A DNA stretch of 15,718 nt, taken from assembly GCA_030837265.1 (NCBI GenBank), contig JAUPKV010000410.1, positions 1 to 15,718 of the forward strand. The letters run 5' to 3'. Position 1 is the first letter of the stretch; each line of letters begins with the position of its first letter. The position numbers were made by a program, and so were the translations under genes. Under the pieces are notes generated by a model. That model had not been told where the DNA came from and did no database searches. It saw only the letters and a program-made list of their open reading frames with translations. The DNA comes from Methanobacteriota archaeon (GTDB lineage Archaea > Halobacteriota > Methanosarcinia > Methanosarcinales > Methanosarcinaceae). Of this stretch, positions 1-7,327 are shown in pieces.

Positions 1-105
1 AAGAAGGCAACTACACATGTTTTCAAGTCAAATGAAATTTTTCAGAAATCGTATCCAATACCATGGTTAGGCAACAAGAGACTTCGATTTGATTGGATAT
101 CTTGA
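1..105 (+). CDS. possible 3' end of a truncated reading frame
   Basis: Frame 1 is open from the first base to a TGA at 103-105, giving 34 residues that end in LGNKRLRFDWIS. The beginning lies outside the window. The run is short enough to be chance and I recognise no family; a transposase tail is conceivable but unsupported. From 106 to the terminator at 228 I see nothing else. Confidence 0.2.
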   Translation, partial: KKATTHVFKSNEIFQKSYPIPWLGNKRLRFDWIS

Positions 106-227
106 GCATGGTTCGATTAAGGGACATAAACACGTGACGAAAATCGGTGTTGAATGATTAACGAACTTGTATTTTGTCGAAAGTTGATTCCAGATTATAA
201 CTCTCTATCCTGCATTTCATGAAGTGG

Positions 228-264
228 AAAAATCAATGAAATTGATACATTGTATCAATTCATT
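228..264 (-). terminator. hairpin plus T-run terminator of the secreted protein gene
   Basis: Bases 242-248 and 252-258 pair perfectly around a 3-base loop (ATTGATAC / GTATCAAT core). The stem extends to about 13 bp (235-248 with 252-264) with one bulged base. Read on the minus strand, the hairpin is followed by GA and then TTTTT (232-228). It lies 41 bases beyond the TAA of the 305-1984 gene, the right place and orientation for its terminator. Archaeal termination depends mainly on the T-tract, so the hairpin may be accessory. Confidence 0.5.
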
Positions 265-304
265 CTTCATCTTTTTCATTTTTCGGGTTATGGTTAACAG
301 ATTC

Positions 305-1984
305 TTAACCGGATACATCAGGGTACATATTATAAGCATGGTTATTTTCGACCCAAAATGTAATTGATTTATCTGCTTCCACTTTGAAGTCCAAATATTT
401 GTCTGTTGTGTTATCATAAACTCGTGCATTATTTCCAGCAGTGGCATTAACGTTTATAAGAGACCTGAAGCCGTTTGTGTGTGCCTCAAATTTGGTAATA
501 TTTACATCAGAACTGATATTATCAAAATATGCATCATGTGTGTTGCGGTTTATTAGATTGTAATCATAAAACGGCACTATGGATACATTATTTGAATAAC
601 AATTATCCACCCAGCTCTTGAACTTAGAGGGACTTATTGAATATTTTATAGCTGGATCTTTGTCTGTTTGATGTGTAAAAACCGGATGAGTCGTTCCTGC
701 ATGAGATGCCAATTCCCACCAGGGCCAGGTTTGATCGTCCAGGTTACCAATAAGCTCTTCTGCCCCCACTCCGGAATCTCCATTTCTCCAGTACATACCA
801 TATTTATTATATACATAAATTGCATGGATTATGCTATCACTATTTCTAAGGGAGCACCAGCTTGTTGGTTTTTTCCCAATTTTTTCATAAATGTATTCGT
901 ATTCAGTATCTATAGTATTACGAGCATCATCATCAGTAAGACTGTTGAGTTCTTTAGAGAAATGTATGCCTGCTTCCCAAGAGTTATTATGAACCAGATT
1001 CCGTAAATATTCCAGGTCTGTTTGATTACATTTCGCAAGATCTTCCACATCAAACCAGATTGTACCTCTATCACCTTTACTATTAAGGTAAGTGATTCCC
1101 TGTTCAGTCTGATTTCTCGGAGATGGACCATCGAGCCCGTATGCAATTATCTTGTTATCCCCAATCGGTGTTATGAATTTACGGTCAGCTGTCTGTTTAA
1201 TACTTGAAAAATTAACATCAATATATGTTCCATTACCATTGATAAAAGATACAAACTTGATATACCCATTTGAAAAGTCTATATATGGTAGATATTGTCG
1301 ATTGAGTTTATAAAATGGCGTAACTATATAGTCACTGTTTTCTGCAGAGATAGTATTTGTTTTGTTCTCTCCATCAAAAAGAATTTTTAAATTTAATTTA
1401 TCATTATTGTTAATAGTTATGGTTTTAGACTTCATACTTCCCGAAACATTTTGATAATAACTTTTCAATGCAATGCTGTTGTTATCTGTCTTGCGGATTA
1501 CCAGCTTTGAACCAGGACTATAAAGTTCTAAATAACTTTGCGGATCATCTGTGTTTATACTCATTGAGATTTCATATGTACATTTAAACATCGGAGTAAA
1601 ATTGCAGATATAAAGAGACCCTTTCCTGAGTCTTTCGTCTACACTTGAAGGCAAGCTACCGGAATTTTGATCTGAATTTTTTGTAATTGTGTAAACTAAC
1701 TCTTTTGAAGGATTATCTAAAAATATTTCCGATTTCTCGTTTCCGTATATGGTTGAATAAGCGTTGTCAAGAGAAGTAGTATTTTTGATTTTACCAATGA
1801 AGATATTACCTGGAATGCGACTTAACTCAGAATAATTTTGCGAAAATAATGTGATGTTACCCTGGTTAATATTATCGGTTATTATTGAACTACTTATATC
1901 AGAGGAAGAACTGAACTCTCCTCCAATAAAAATTAGTGCTATTACTATTAAAAAAAACACAGTCACATAAGCAGTTATCTTCAC
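305..1984 (-). CDS. secreted, heavily glycosylatable protein with a divergent polysaccharide-deacetylase-like domain
   Basis: A 559-residue exported protein, started by GTG. A GAGGT ribosome-binding site seven bases upstream decides the start. Residues 1-22 are a Sec-type signal or membrane anchor (MKITAYVTVFFLIVIALIFI), followed by a Ser-rich stretch. About 15-17 N-x-S/T sites are scattered through the mature part, as in methanogen surface glycoproteins. Residues ~100-265 look like beta-sandwich. Residues ~295-480 carry features reminiscent of NodB-type deacetylases: FDVED at 311-315 (the usual metal-binding Asp pair), WEAGIHFS at 336-343 where a G-H-E-x-x-x-H motif would sit, and HAGTTHPVFTH at 428-438. 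These matches are loose, so activity on cell-surface or extracellular polysaccharide is inference; an inactive carbohydrate-binding relative is possible. It stands alone, with its own promoter and terminator. Confidence 0.75.
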   Translation of the reverse strand: MKITAYVTVFFLIVIALIFIGGEFSSSSDISSSIITDNINQGNITLFSQNYSELSRIPGNIFIGKIKNTTSLDNAYSTIYGNEKSEIFLDNPSKELVYTITKNSDQNSGSLPSSVDERLRKGSLYICNFTPMFKCTYEISMSINTDDPQSYLELYSPGSKLVIRKTDNNSIALKSYYQNVSGSMKSKTITINNNDKLNLKILFDGENKTNTISAENSDYIVTPFYKLNRQYLPYIDFSNGYIKFVSFINGNGTYIDVNFSSIKQTADRKFITPIGDNKIIAYGLDGPSPRNQTEQGITYLNSKGDRGTIWFDVEDLAKCNQTDLEYLRNLVHNNSWEAGIHFSKELNSLTDDDARNTIDTEYEYIYEKIGKKPTSWCSLRNSDSIIHAIYVYNKYGMYWRNGDSGVGAEELIGNLDDQTWPWWELASHAGTTHPVFTHQTDKDPAIKYSISPSKFKSWVDNCYSNNVSIVPFYDYNLINRNTHDAYFDNISSDVNITKFEAHTNGFRSLINVNATAGNNARVYDNTTDKYLDFKVEADKSITFWVENNHAYNMYPDVSG

Positions 1985-2040
1985 TTTATATACCTCAATT
2001 AGTTATCAACATTATAACGTTAAAAATTATAGTAAGTTTA

Positions 2041-2054
2041 GTATAAAATATAAG
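2041..2054 (-). promoter_or_regulatory. TATA box of the secreted protein gene
   Basis: On the minus strand this reads CTTATATTTTATAC, 57-70 bases before the GTG at 1984. It predicts a start near 2020-2025 and a leader of about 40 bases. A near-palindrome, AACATTATAACGTT (2008-2021), sits at the predicted start site and could be an operator. The call rests on sequence pattern only. Confidence 0.35.
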
Positions 2055-2309
2055 TATCCCGATTGAATACATAAAAGTGCATGTTTTAAGATTGAAGTAC
2101 AATATATAATATTCTATTTGTAAATTCAGAAAAAAATAGATTTCACAGGATGACAAATAAAAAAATCTGAATTCATAAAGTTCAATTTGAAATTAAATAT
2201 AAAAACAATTAAATATAGAAACATATACACCAAGCTATAAAGTAAACTTACAAAAAAAGAATACAGGAAAGAGGACCCAGGGTTACTGTGTACTCTTTAT
2301 TATCCGGTT
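2055..2309. other. AT-rich intergenic DNA
   Basis: Together with 1985-2054 this makes a 325-base gap between two minus-strand genes. It is strongly AT-rich with no credible reading frame. The only recognisable item besides the TATA box is the T-tract at 2252-2258. Confidence 0.6.
2252..2258 (-). terminator. T-tract terminator after the short repeat protein
   Basis: The minus strand reads TTCTTTTTTTG about 50 bases past the TGA at 2310. Archaeal transcription ends at such U-rich tracts. No stem precedes it closely. Confidence 0.4.
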
Positions 2310-3017
2310 TCAAACAAGCGTTTCAAGAGAGGAAAGAGCTTCTTCTCTCCGAGATTTGGACTGAATGCCCTGTGCGAGATTTAAAGCTGTCACATAAATT
2401 TCCTTTTTTCGGGGCTCCTCAAGATGTGGAATTATTAATGAGAGGGCTTCTGGCCGGAAATCTTTATCTCTTAGATTCGTAGCCAATGCGAAAGCTTGTT
2501 CTAAAATTTCTTTTTTCCTCTGACCTCTCAGGTAAGGTAACAAGAGCAAATAGGACTCCATCCTCAGGTATTCGGATAACATCACGGATACCATATCGAG
2601 TGCTTTTTCTATAATCTCTTTATTTGTTGAACCATCGATGTATGGAATAAGTGAAGAAAGAATCTGGAATTTTGCATCATCATACTCAATATGTAAAGAG
2701 AACTCAAGGATGCTTGCAAGTAGTTTTTCTTTGTCCTGTCCATTCAGATGGCAGGCAAGAGAAGAAAGAACCAGAGCTCTTTCATCTTCATCCTGGATGC
2801 AAGAGGCAGAGTAAAGAGCTTTCTGAATAAGTTCGGCTTTTGTTGGGCCTTCCAGTAATGTAACAACTGAGTAAAGAGCTAGAGCCCTTAGATCTCCATA
2901 TGGAATATTACAGGCAAAGTCAAGAGCTTCTTCAATGTTTTCTGTTTTTTCCAAAATTTTTAATTTAGCAATTAGATTAACTCTAGTATTAATATCGATT
3001 TTTTCATTTTCAGACAT
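2310..3017 (-). CDS. short alpha-helical repeat protein, paralogue of the 460-residue protein at 4762-6144
   Basis: A 235-residue protein built almost wholly from about six helical-hairpin units of ~36 residues. A typical unit reads KKEILEQAFALATNLRDKD, then RPEALSLIIPHLEEPR, so this is a HEAT/TPR-like solenoid, presumably a binding scaffold. No catalytic motif, signal peptide or membrane segment is visible. The units match one by one, in the same order, the six C-terminal full units of the protein at 4762-6144 (for example LDFACNI-GDLR and DDAKFQILSS occur in both), so the pair arose by duplication of the whole block. This copy lacks the ~215-residue N-terminal part of its paralogue. I prefer the ATG at 3017 (MSENEK) because GGGGT lies five bases before it; an in-frame ATG at 3041 has no such site and would add eight residues. 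It ends with ETLV where the paralogue has APYMES. Function unknown. Confidence 0.75.
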   Translation of the reverse strand: MSENEKIDINTRVNLIAKLKILEKTENIEEALDFACNIPYGDLRALALYSVVTLLEGPTKAELIQKALYSASCIQDEDERALVLSSLACHLNGQDKEKLLASILEFSLHIEYDDAKFQILSSLIPYIDGSTNKEIIEKALDMVSVMLSEYLRMESYLLLLPYLRGQRKKEILEQAFALATNLRDKDFRPEALSLIIPHLEEPRKKEIYVTALNLAQGIQSKSRREEALSSLETLV

Positions 3018-3041
3018 ATTAAACCCCATATTTATACTCAT

Positions 3042-3598
3042 TTCAAAATAGGAAAGATTTCAAATGAATATAAGTACATGTACATGCTCTTGCATATACA
3101 AACAAAGTAAAACGAAATCATACATAAATATATTTGAAGTAATAAATAATTATAATTAAAAAATATGATCAATTCTGTTTCGTTTTTGAATTTTGCACAG
3201 TTAAAAAACACATTAGGCTGCGAGTATCTCTAAAAAACTATTGTCACGAATTTATGTATAATTTATTTTCAGTTGGGATATATTTATATAATATATTGTT
3301 TTGTTATAAATTGTATAGAATAAATAAATAATATATTCTTTAGGGAGTTTAAGCATATTTGGGATCATCCGATTGTCAATTTTGATCGGTATTTTAATAG
3401 TTTCGGAATTGTGTTCGATTTCAGGAACCGAGAGTTACCGATGTAAAATCTAATTACCAAATCAAATGCTGAGCTTTCAAATATGTGAAAAACCAGAAGT
3501 CGTGAGATGAGTGTGAGAAATTTCGGATCTTTAATAGTCCTGAAAAAGAAAAATCAAAAAATGCTCATTTAAAGAACTTCTACAGAAGTGAAAAATTA
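3042..3598. other. long AT-rich divergent intergenic region with promoter elements
   Basis: This separates the minus-strand repeat gene from the plus-strand target-recognition gene. For the minus gene there is TTTGTATATGC near 3091-3101, then a palindromic patch GTACATGTACATG (3074-3086). For the plus gene the best TATA-like run is at ~3279-3298, which would leave a leader of nearly 300 bases. The frame of the plus gene is open back to 3506 without a start codon. Another short frame (about 3324-3446) encodes nothing recognisable. Confidence 0.5.
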
Positions 3599-4693
3599 AT
3601 GCAAACCGAAGAAAAGAAAATCGTAGAAAAAATTTGTGAAATTCCTGTAACACTGGACGACATCTCAGAGTGCATCTTTGGGGGTGTAAGCACAAAAAAT
3701 ACTTTGATGCACAGGCTGCTCCTTCCTGAGGAAGACGATTTCGGTTTATTCTATCTTTGCGAAGGCCTATGTAAGCCCGTGTTTTCAGAACCAGAAATTG
3801 TCTACCCATTTGCATCGGGAGATTTTTCCGGAAAGTTTGCACTTAACTCTTTGCCTTACCGTTTCCTGCTGCCTTATGATCTTTATGATAAAGGCGAAAA
3901 GAAAGAATCTAGAATTATTCCACCTGATGAATTAAAAAGAAGGTTCCCTCAAGCATACAATAGAATTCTTGAATACAAAAACCAGTTTCTACACGACACT
4001 TCCCCTCTTGACTCTGATGATTACAGCATAATCGGGGAACATTTGCTGGAATACCTGTATACTCCGAAAATCGTAGCTACTGAAGGTTTTCATATACAGG
4101 CTGCATACGATTCGGTCGGAAATTATGTATTTGAGAACGGATGCGGGATTGTGCTTAAAGAGCCTGATAAGTATCCTTATGTTACTGCTGTTCTGAACAG
4201 CCCAATTGTAAGGCTTTTTCCTGCGCTGTGCAGGTCTGAGTTGATTTTCGAGAATTATACATCCCCTTCAGTTATCGGGTTTTTCCCAATTGTATTTCCG
4301 GATAAAAAACTAACTGAGGAACTCATAAATACAATCTCAAGTTACCTTGTATTCCTCAACAAGCAGATATATACGTTACAGATGTATTCGGGATATTCGG
4401 GAGTACCTCAATGGATGTTGGATCTGGCAAGCTTTTACGAGCAGACCTCAAATCTACTGGTCCTGGATTCTTACTTTATAAACGACCTGGATCCAAAGCT
4501 GCAGGCAGCTCTTGAAGAGAATATTCACCCCTGTGCCGCAGATCCGGAGGCAGAAGACAGTGATAGTCTGCTGGGCTCTTTGTATTATATAAAGCAGAAA
4601 ATTCTTGAGACCTCGAAAATCGGAAAACACAGGTTCAATATGGAAGGACTTAAACACTCAATGTACAAAATTGAGTATGAGTATATTCATTAA
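3599..4693 (+). CDS. stand-alone TaqI/Eco57I-type DNA target-recognition domain protein, no methyltransferase domain
   Basis: All 364 residues correspond to the C-terminal specificity part of type IIG / Eco57I-class N6-adenine methyltransferases. In order: VTLDDISECIFGGVST (17-32, the usual 'L-x-D-I-x-x-I-x-x-G-x-x-T' opening), LPYDLY (91-96), ELKRRFPQAYNRILEYK (111-127, matching the family's 'L-x-x-x-F-P-x-x-Y-x-x-L' helix), PKIVATEGF (156-164), YPYVTAVLNSPI (192-203), FFPIVFP (228-234), and a helical tail with FYEQTSNLLVLDSYF (279-293) where relatives have 'lVyELYF'. No motif I, no NPPY and no nuclease motif are present, whereas full enzymes are about 900-1200 residues. The ATG at 3599 has AAGTGA seven bases upstream, partly inside a small hairpin (3576-3589). 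The frame is open back to 3506, so this may be either a domesticated specificity subunit or the intact tail of an enzyme that lost its front. It faces the 4762-6144 gene across a shared terminator. Confidence 0.75.
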   Translation: MQTEEKKIVEKICEIPVTLDDISECIFGGVSTKNTLMHRLLLPEEDDFGLFYLCEGLCKPVFSEPEIVYPFASGDFSGKFALNSLPYRFLLPYDLYDKGEKKESRIIPPDELKRRFPQAYNRILEYKNQFLHDTSPLDSDDYSIIGEHLLEYLYTPKIVATEGFHIQAAYDSVGNYVFENGCGIVLKEPDKYPYVTAVLNSPIVRLFPALCRSELIFENYTSPSVIGFFPIVFPDKKLTEELINTISSYLVFLNKQIYTLQMYSGYSGVPQWMLDLASFYEQTSNLLVLDSYFINDLDPKLQAALEENIHPCAADPEAEDSDSLLGSLYYIKQKILETSKIGKHRFNMEGLKHSMYKIEYEYIH

Positions 4694-4711
4694 TCTTCCT
4701 AAGGGATAAAA

Positions 4712-4753
4712 TATAGTTTGCAAAAACAAAACTATAGATTCCCATTATTTTTT
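4712..4753 (+). terminator. hairpin and T-run between convergent genes
   Basis: TATAGTTT (4712-4719) pairs with AAACTATA (4729-4736) around a 9-base loop. A run of six T follows at 4748-4753. It lies 19 bases after the plus-strand stop and just beyond the minus-strand stop at 4762, so it can serve both genes. Confidence 0.5.
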
Positions 4754-4761
4754 CGATTCAT

Positions 4762-6144
4762 TTAGCTCTCCATATAAGGAGCAAGCGAGGAAAAAGCCCG
4801 TGATTTGCGATACTCGGATTTTATCTCACTTGCAAGTTTAAAGGCTTCTCCGATAATCTCACTTTTTCTGGGTTCTTCCAGATAAGGAATTATTAGTGAG
4901 AAAGCTTCTGATCTCATGTCCCTGTCTTTAAGATTGAAAGCTAATTGAAGAGCTGTTCCGATAATTTCATATTTTTTTTGCTCATTCAGAAATGGAAGAA
5001 GCATAGAATATGACTCTATCTTCCGGTATCCTGAAATGAGCCCTGATACAAGCTCAAGAGCTGTGTTAATAATATCCCGGACCTTCTTTTCTGCCCTGTA
5101 CTCCGCCGATCCGTACAGGTGCAGAACAAACGAAGAAAGGATCTGGAATTTTGCATCATCATATTTAATAAAGGGCGAGAATTCGAAAATGCGTACAATT
5201 AGTTCTTCTTTACCCGGCCCTCTCAGATGTCGACCAAGAGAAGCAAAGACAAGGGCTCTTTCTACTTCGTCCTCGATAGCTGAGGCAGAATAAAAAGCCT
5301 TATTAATAAATTCGATTTTTCTTGGACCTTCAAGAATTGGAACGATATTGGAAAGAATTTCCGTTCTTAGATCTCCAAACTGGATATTGCAGGCAAAGTC
5401 AAGAGATTTTTCCATGAATTCCTCTTTTATCGGGCCCTTCAGCTGAGAAGCAAGTAAGAAAAGAGCCTGTGTTCTCTGAGCTTCTCTACTTTGATTTTTA
5501 ACCTTGACTTCTGCAATTTGATCCATCCGGGCAGCAAGAGGAGTATTTTCAGTTAAAAGTCTCTGGTCCAGTACAATGTGGGTGTATCTTTGCCACGACT
5601 TTTCAACAATGACGGTGCCCTCGGCTGTAATTTCGTCATCAAGGTCAGCTATTTTAACACTGGGGATTCCTAACTGCTCCAGGTCCTGAAAAGTACTACC
5701 TTTTGTCAGAAATTCCTCCATTAATCTGTTAAATTCCTTAAGGACTTTGTCTCTTTCATCTCTACTTTGTCCCGTATCGTTCGCACTACTATCTTCAGCC
5801 ATGATTCTCCGAACTTCTTCTTTTCCCATAAAATAAATAACTTCCCTAACCAGATTAAGGTTGTTTTCAAAAGATTTTATAATAACCTGGATCAAAGCTT
5901 GCTTTACCTCAGGATTTGACGGTGCAGAGAGAATATCCCTGGCGGCTATTTCCAATTCGGGACAATCTTCCGGACAAAGTAGTTCCCACAGCTTATTCAT
6001 TACATCCCATATCTCGGGCCCTAACTTTTTTTCAGCTTTCTCAGCGGCTTTTTTTGTCCCTATAGTAAGATAAGGAATTGCAGGTTCTATTGAATATATC
6101 ACTCTTTCTGCCAGTTGCCTGATTATAATATCCTGCTGCCTCAT
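4762..6144 (-). CDS. helical repeat protein with an N-terminal adaptor-like module
   Basis: A 460-residue cytosolic protein with three parts. Residues ~24-105 form a helical module with the pattern G-x-K-x-A-x-x-x-x-x-K-L-G-x-x-x-W-x-x-x-x-x-L-W, then short helices with D-I-L-S-A-P-S-N-P-E-V. From memory this resembles the small N-terminal domains that precede NACHT, TPR or WD40 parts in bacterial and archaeal conflict or signalling proteins. Residues ~106-215 are a charged linker with a possible coiled coil (SRDERDKVLKEFNRLMEEF). Residues ~216-460 are about six and a half helical-hairpin units of ~36 residues (for example KYEIIGTALQLAFNLKDRDM followed by RSEAFSLIIPYLEEPR), collinear with those of the protein at 2310-3017. 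No enzyme motif is visible. GGAAGG lies upstream of the ATG. By analogy the N-terminal module would recruit a partner and the solenoid would bind something; both statements are inference. Confidence 0.8.
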   Translation of the reverse strand: MRQQDIIIRQLAERVIYSIEPAIPYLTIGTKKAAEKAEKKLGPEIWDVMNKLWELLCPEDCPELEIAARDILSAPSNPEVKQALIQVIIKSFENNLNLVREVIYFMGKEEVRRIMAEDSSANDTGQSRDERDKVLKEFNRLMEEFLTKGSTFQDLEQLGIPSVKIADLDDEITAEGTVIVEKSWQRYTHIVLDQRLLTENTPLAARMDQIAEVKVKNQSREAQRTQALFLLASQLKGPIKEEFMEKSLDFACNIQFGDLRTEILSNIVPILEGPRKIEFINKAFYSASAIEDEVERALVFASLGRHLRGPGKEELIVRIFEFSPFIKYDDAKFQILSSFVLHLYGSAEYRAEKKVRDIINTALELVSGLISGYRKIESYSMLLPFLNEQKKYEIIGTALQLAFNLKDRDMRSEAFSLIIPYLEEPRKSEIIGEAFKLASEIKSEYRKSRAFSSLAPYMES

Positions 6145-6325
6145 CGTTCAATCCTTCCGTTAATAAACGATTTGTTCTTTCATGTATATTTGTATTTGAA
6201 ACTCGGGTTCTACAATATATAATAAAAATACCATATTAATATATAAACACAATCATATAGTACCTATTTGACCAGTTGTCCAAAAATTCATTATCGAATG
6301 TATAAAGTTGCTTCATATTTCATTG

Positions 6326-6337
6326 AAAAATATATAA
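6326..6337 (+). promoter_or_regulatory. TATA box of ncsA
   Basis: AAAAATATATAA is a good archaeal TATA element. It predicts a start near 6358 and a leader of about 37 bases before the ATG at 6395. A start upstream of 6395 would leave an unusually short leader, which also favours 6395. Confidence 0.45.
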
Positions 6338-6394
6338 TACAGAACTTAATATTATGGATAAAATAAATTGATTGCCCTTGTGGAAATTGGAAAA

Positions 6395-7303
6395 ATGACG
6401 ATCAAATGTAAAAAATGCAACCATGATGCAATAATTTTTCAAAAATACTCCGGAATGCATCTTTGCAAAAAACATTTTGTTGAAGATGTGGAAAGGAAAA
6501 TCAAACTGACTATCCGGCAAGAGTACAACATCCGGAAAAATGACGTAATAGCAGTAGCGCTGAGTGGAGGAAAGGACAGTTCGGTTGCTCTTTATATAAT
6601 GCATAAAATTCTGGGAAACCGGCCGGATATTGAGATTGTTGCAGTTTCAGTTGATGAAGGAATTGAAGGTTACCGTTTCAATACTCTGGAAGTCGCAAAG
6701 AACCTGACCGGTAAACTGGGAATCCGACACATAATAAGATCTTTTAAGGACGTACATGGTGTAACTATGGACAAACTGGCAGCCCTGGACCGGGAAAAAG
6801 GCGCATGCAGCTACTGCGGAGTCCTTAGAAATAATATCCTTAACAGGGCAGCTCTTGATATCGGAGCTACAAAACTGGTCACAGGGCACAATCTGGATGA
6901 TGAGGCACAGACTGTGCTTCTCAACCACTTGAGAGGAGATGTAGACCGGATGATCAGGTTTTCCCAGCCTGCGGCAGTAGCTGGCCTTGTACTGAGGGCA
7001 AAGCCTCTCCGGAATATTCCAGAAAAAGAAGTTGCTCTCTATGCTCTTGTGAATTCCCTCCCGGTAGACTTTAGCGAATGCCCATATGCAGGAGAAGCCT
7101 TAAGGGGGGAAGTGAGAGAGATGCTGAATAATTTCGAGATAAAACACCCTGGAACCAAGTACTCCCTACTCCGGGGATTTGACAAGCTTGCAGGAGCTCT
7201 TGCAAAAGGACTTCCTCCTGCAAAAATAGAAAAATGCAGGATCTGCGGGGAGACATGTACTGAAGATGTATGCCAGGCCTGCAAACTGCTTGGCAGGGTA
7301 TAA
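6395..7303 (+). CDS. ncsA: tRNA 2-thiolation enzyme, NcsA/TtuA family (ATP-pyrophosphatase)
   Basis: A 302-residue cytosolic enzyme that activates a tRNA uridine by adenylation and replaces its 2-oxygen with sulfur. In archaea the target is U34 (NcsA) or U54 (TtuA), and the sequence alone does not decide which. Visible features: N-terminal zinc ligands CKKC (C5, C8) and C24-x-x-H27; PP-loop SGGKDSS (57-63); C138-x-x-C141 and C229 (SECPY), which correspond to the three cysteines holding the iron-sulfur cluster in characterised TtuA; GHNLDDEAQ (154-162); and a C-terminal zinc knuckle with C281, C284, C293 and C296. Length is normal. The ATG at 6395 gives the family's usual beginning (MTIKCKKC); an in-frame TTG at 6368 lacks support. 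Sulfur would come from a ubiquitin-like carrier encoded elsewhere. It is monocistronic, convergent with the next gene 24 bases away. Confidence 0.93.
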   Translation: MTIKCKKCNHDAIIFQKYSGMHLCKKHFVEDVERKIKLTIRQEYNIRKNDVIAVALSGGKDSSVALYIMHKILGNRPDIEIVAVSVDEGIEGYRFNTLEVAKNLTGKLGIRHIIRSFKDVHGVTMDKLAALDREKGACSYCGVLRNNILNRAALDIGATKLVTGHNLDDEAQTVLLNHLRGDVDRMIRFSQPAAVAGLVLRAKPLRNIPEKEVALYALVNSLPVDFSECPYAGEALRGEVREMLNNFEIKHPGTKYSLLRGFDKLAGALAKGLPPAKIEKCRICGETCTEDVCQACKLLGRV

Positions 7304-7327
7304 AACATATTAAACCGTAAGGAATAT

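Noticed and set aside
668..1207. Plus-strand and alternative-frame open stretches inside the secreted protein gene
   Set aside because: They are antisense or shifted frames of a gene with a clear signal peptide, ribosome-binding site and glycosylation sites. Their translations show no domain.
3324..3446. Short plus-strand frame in the intergenic region (containing IWDHPIVNFDRYFNSFG)
   Set aside because: I considered it as a remnant of the missing methyltransferase. It has no methyltransferase motif, no start and a different frame, so it is not supported.
6368..6394. Upstream TTG start for ncsA adding nine residues
   Set aside because: The family begins at the zinc motif MTIKCKKC. The TTG has no ribosome-binding site and would sit only about 10 bases from the predicted transcription start.
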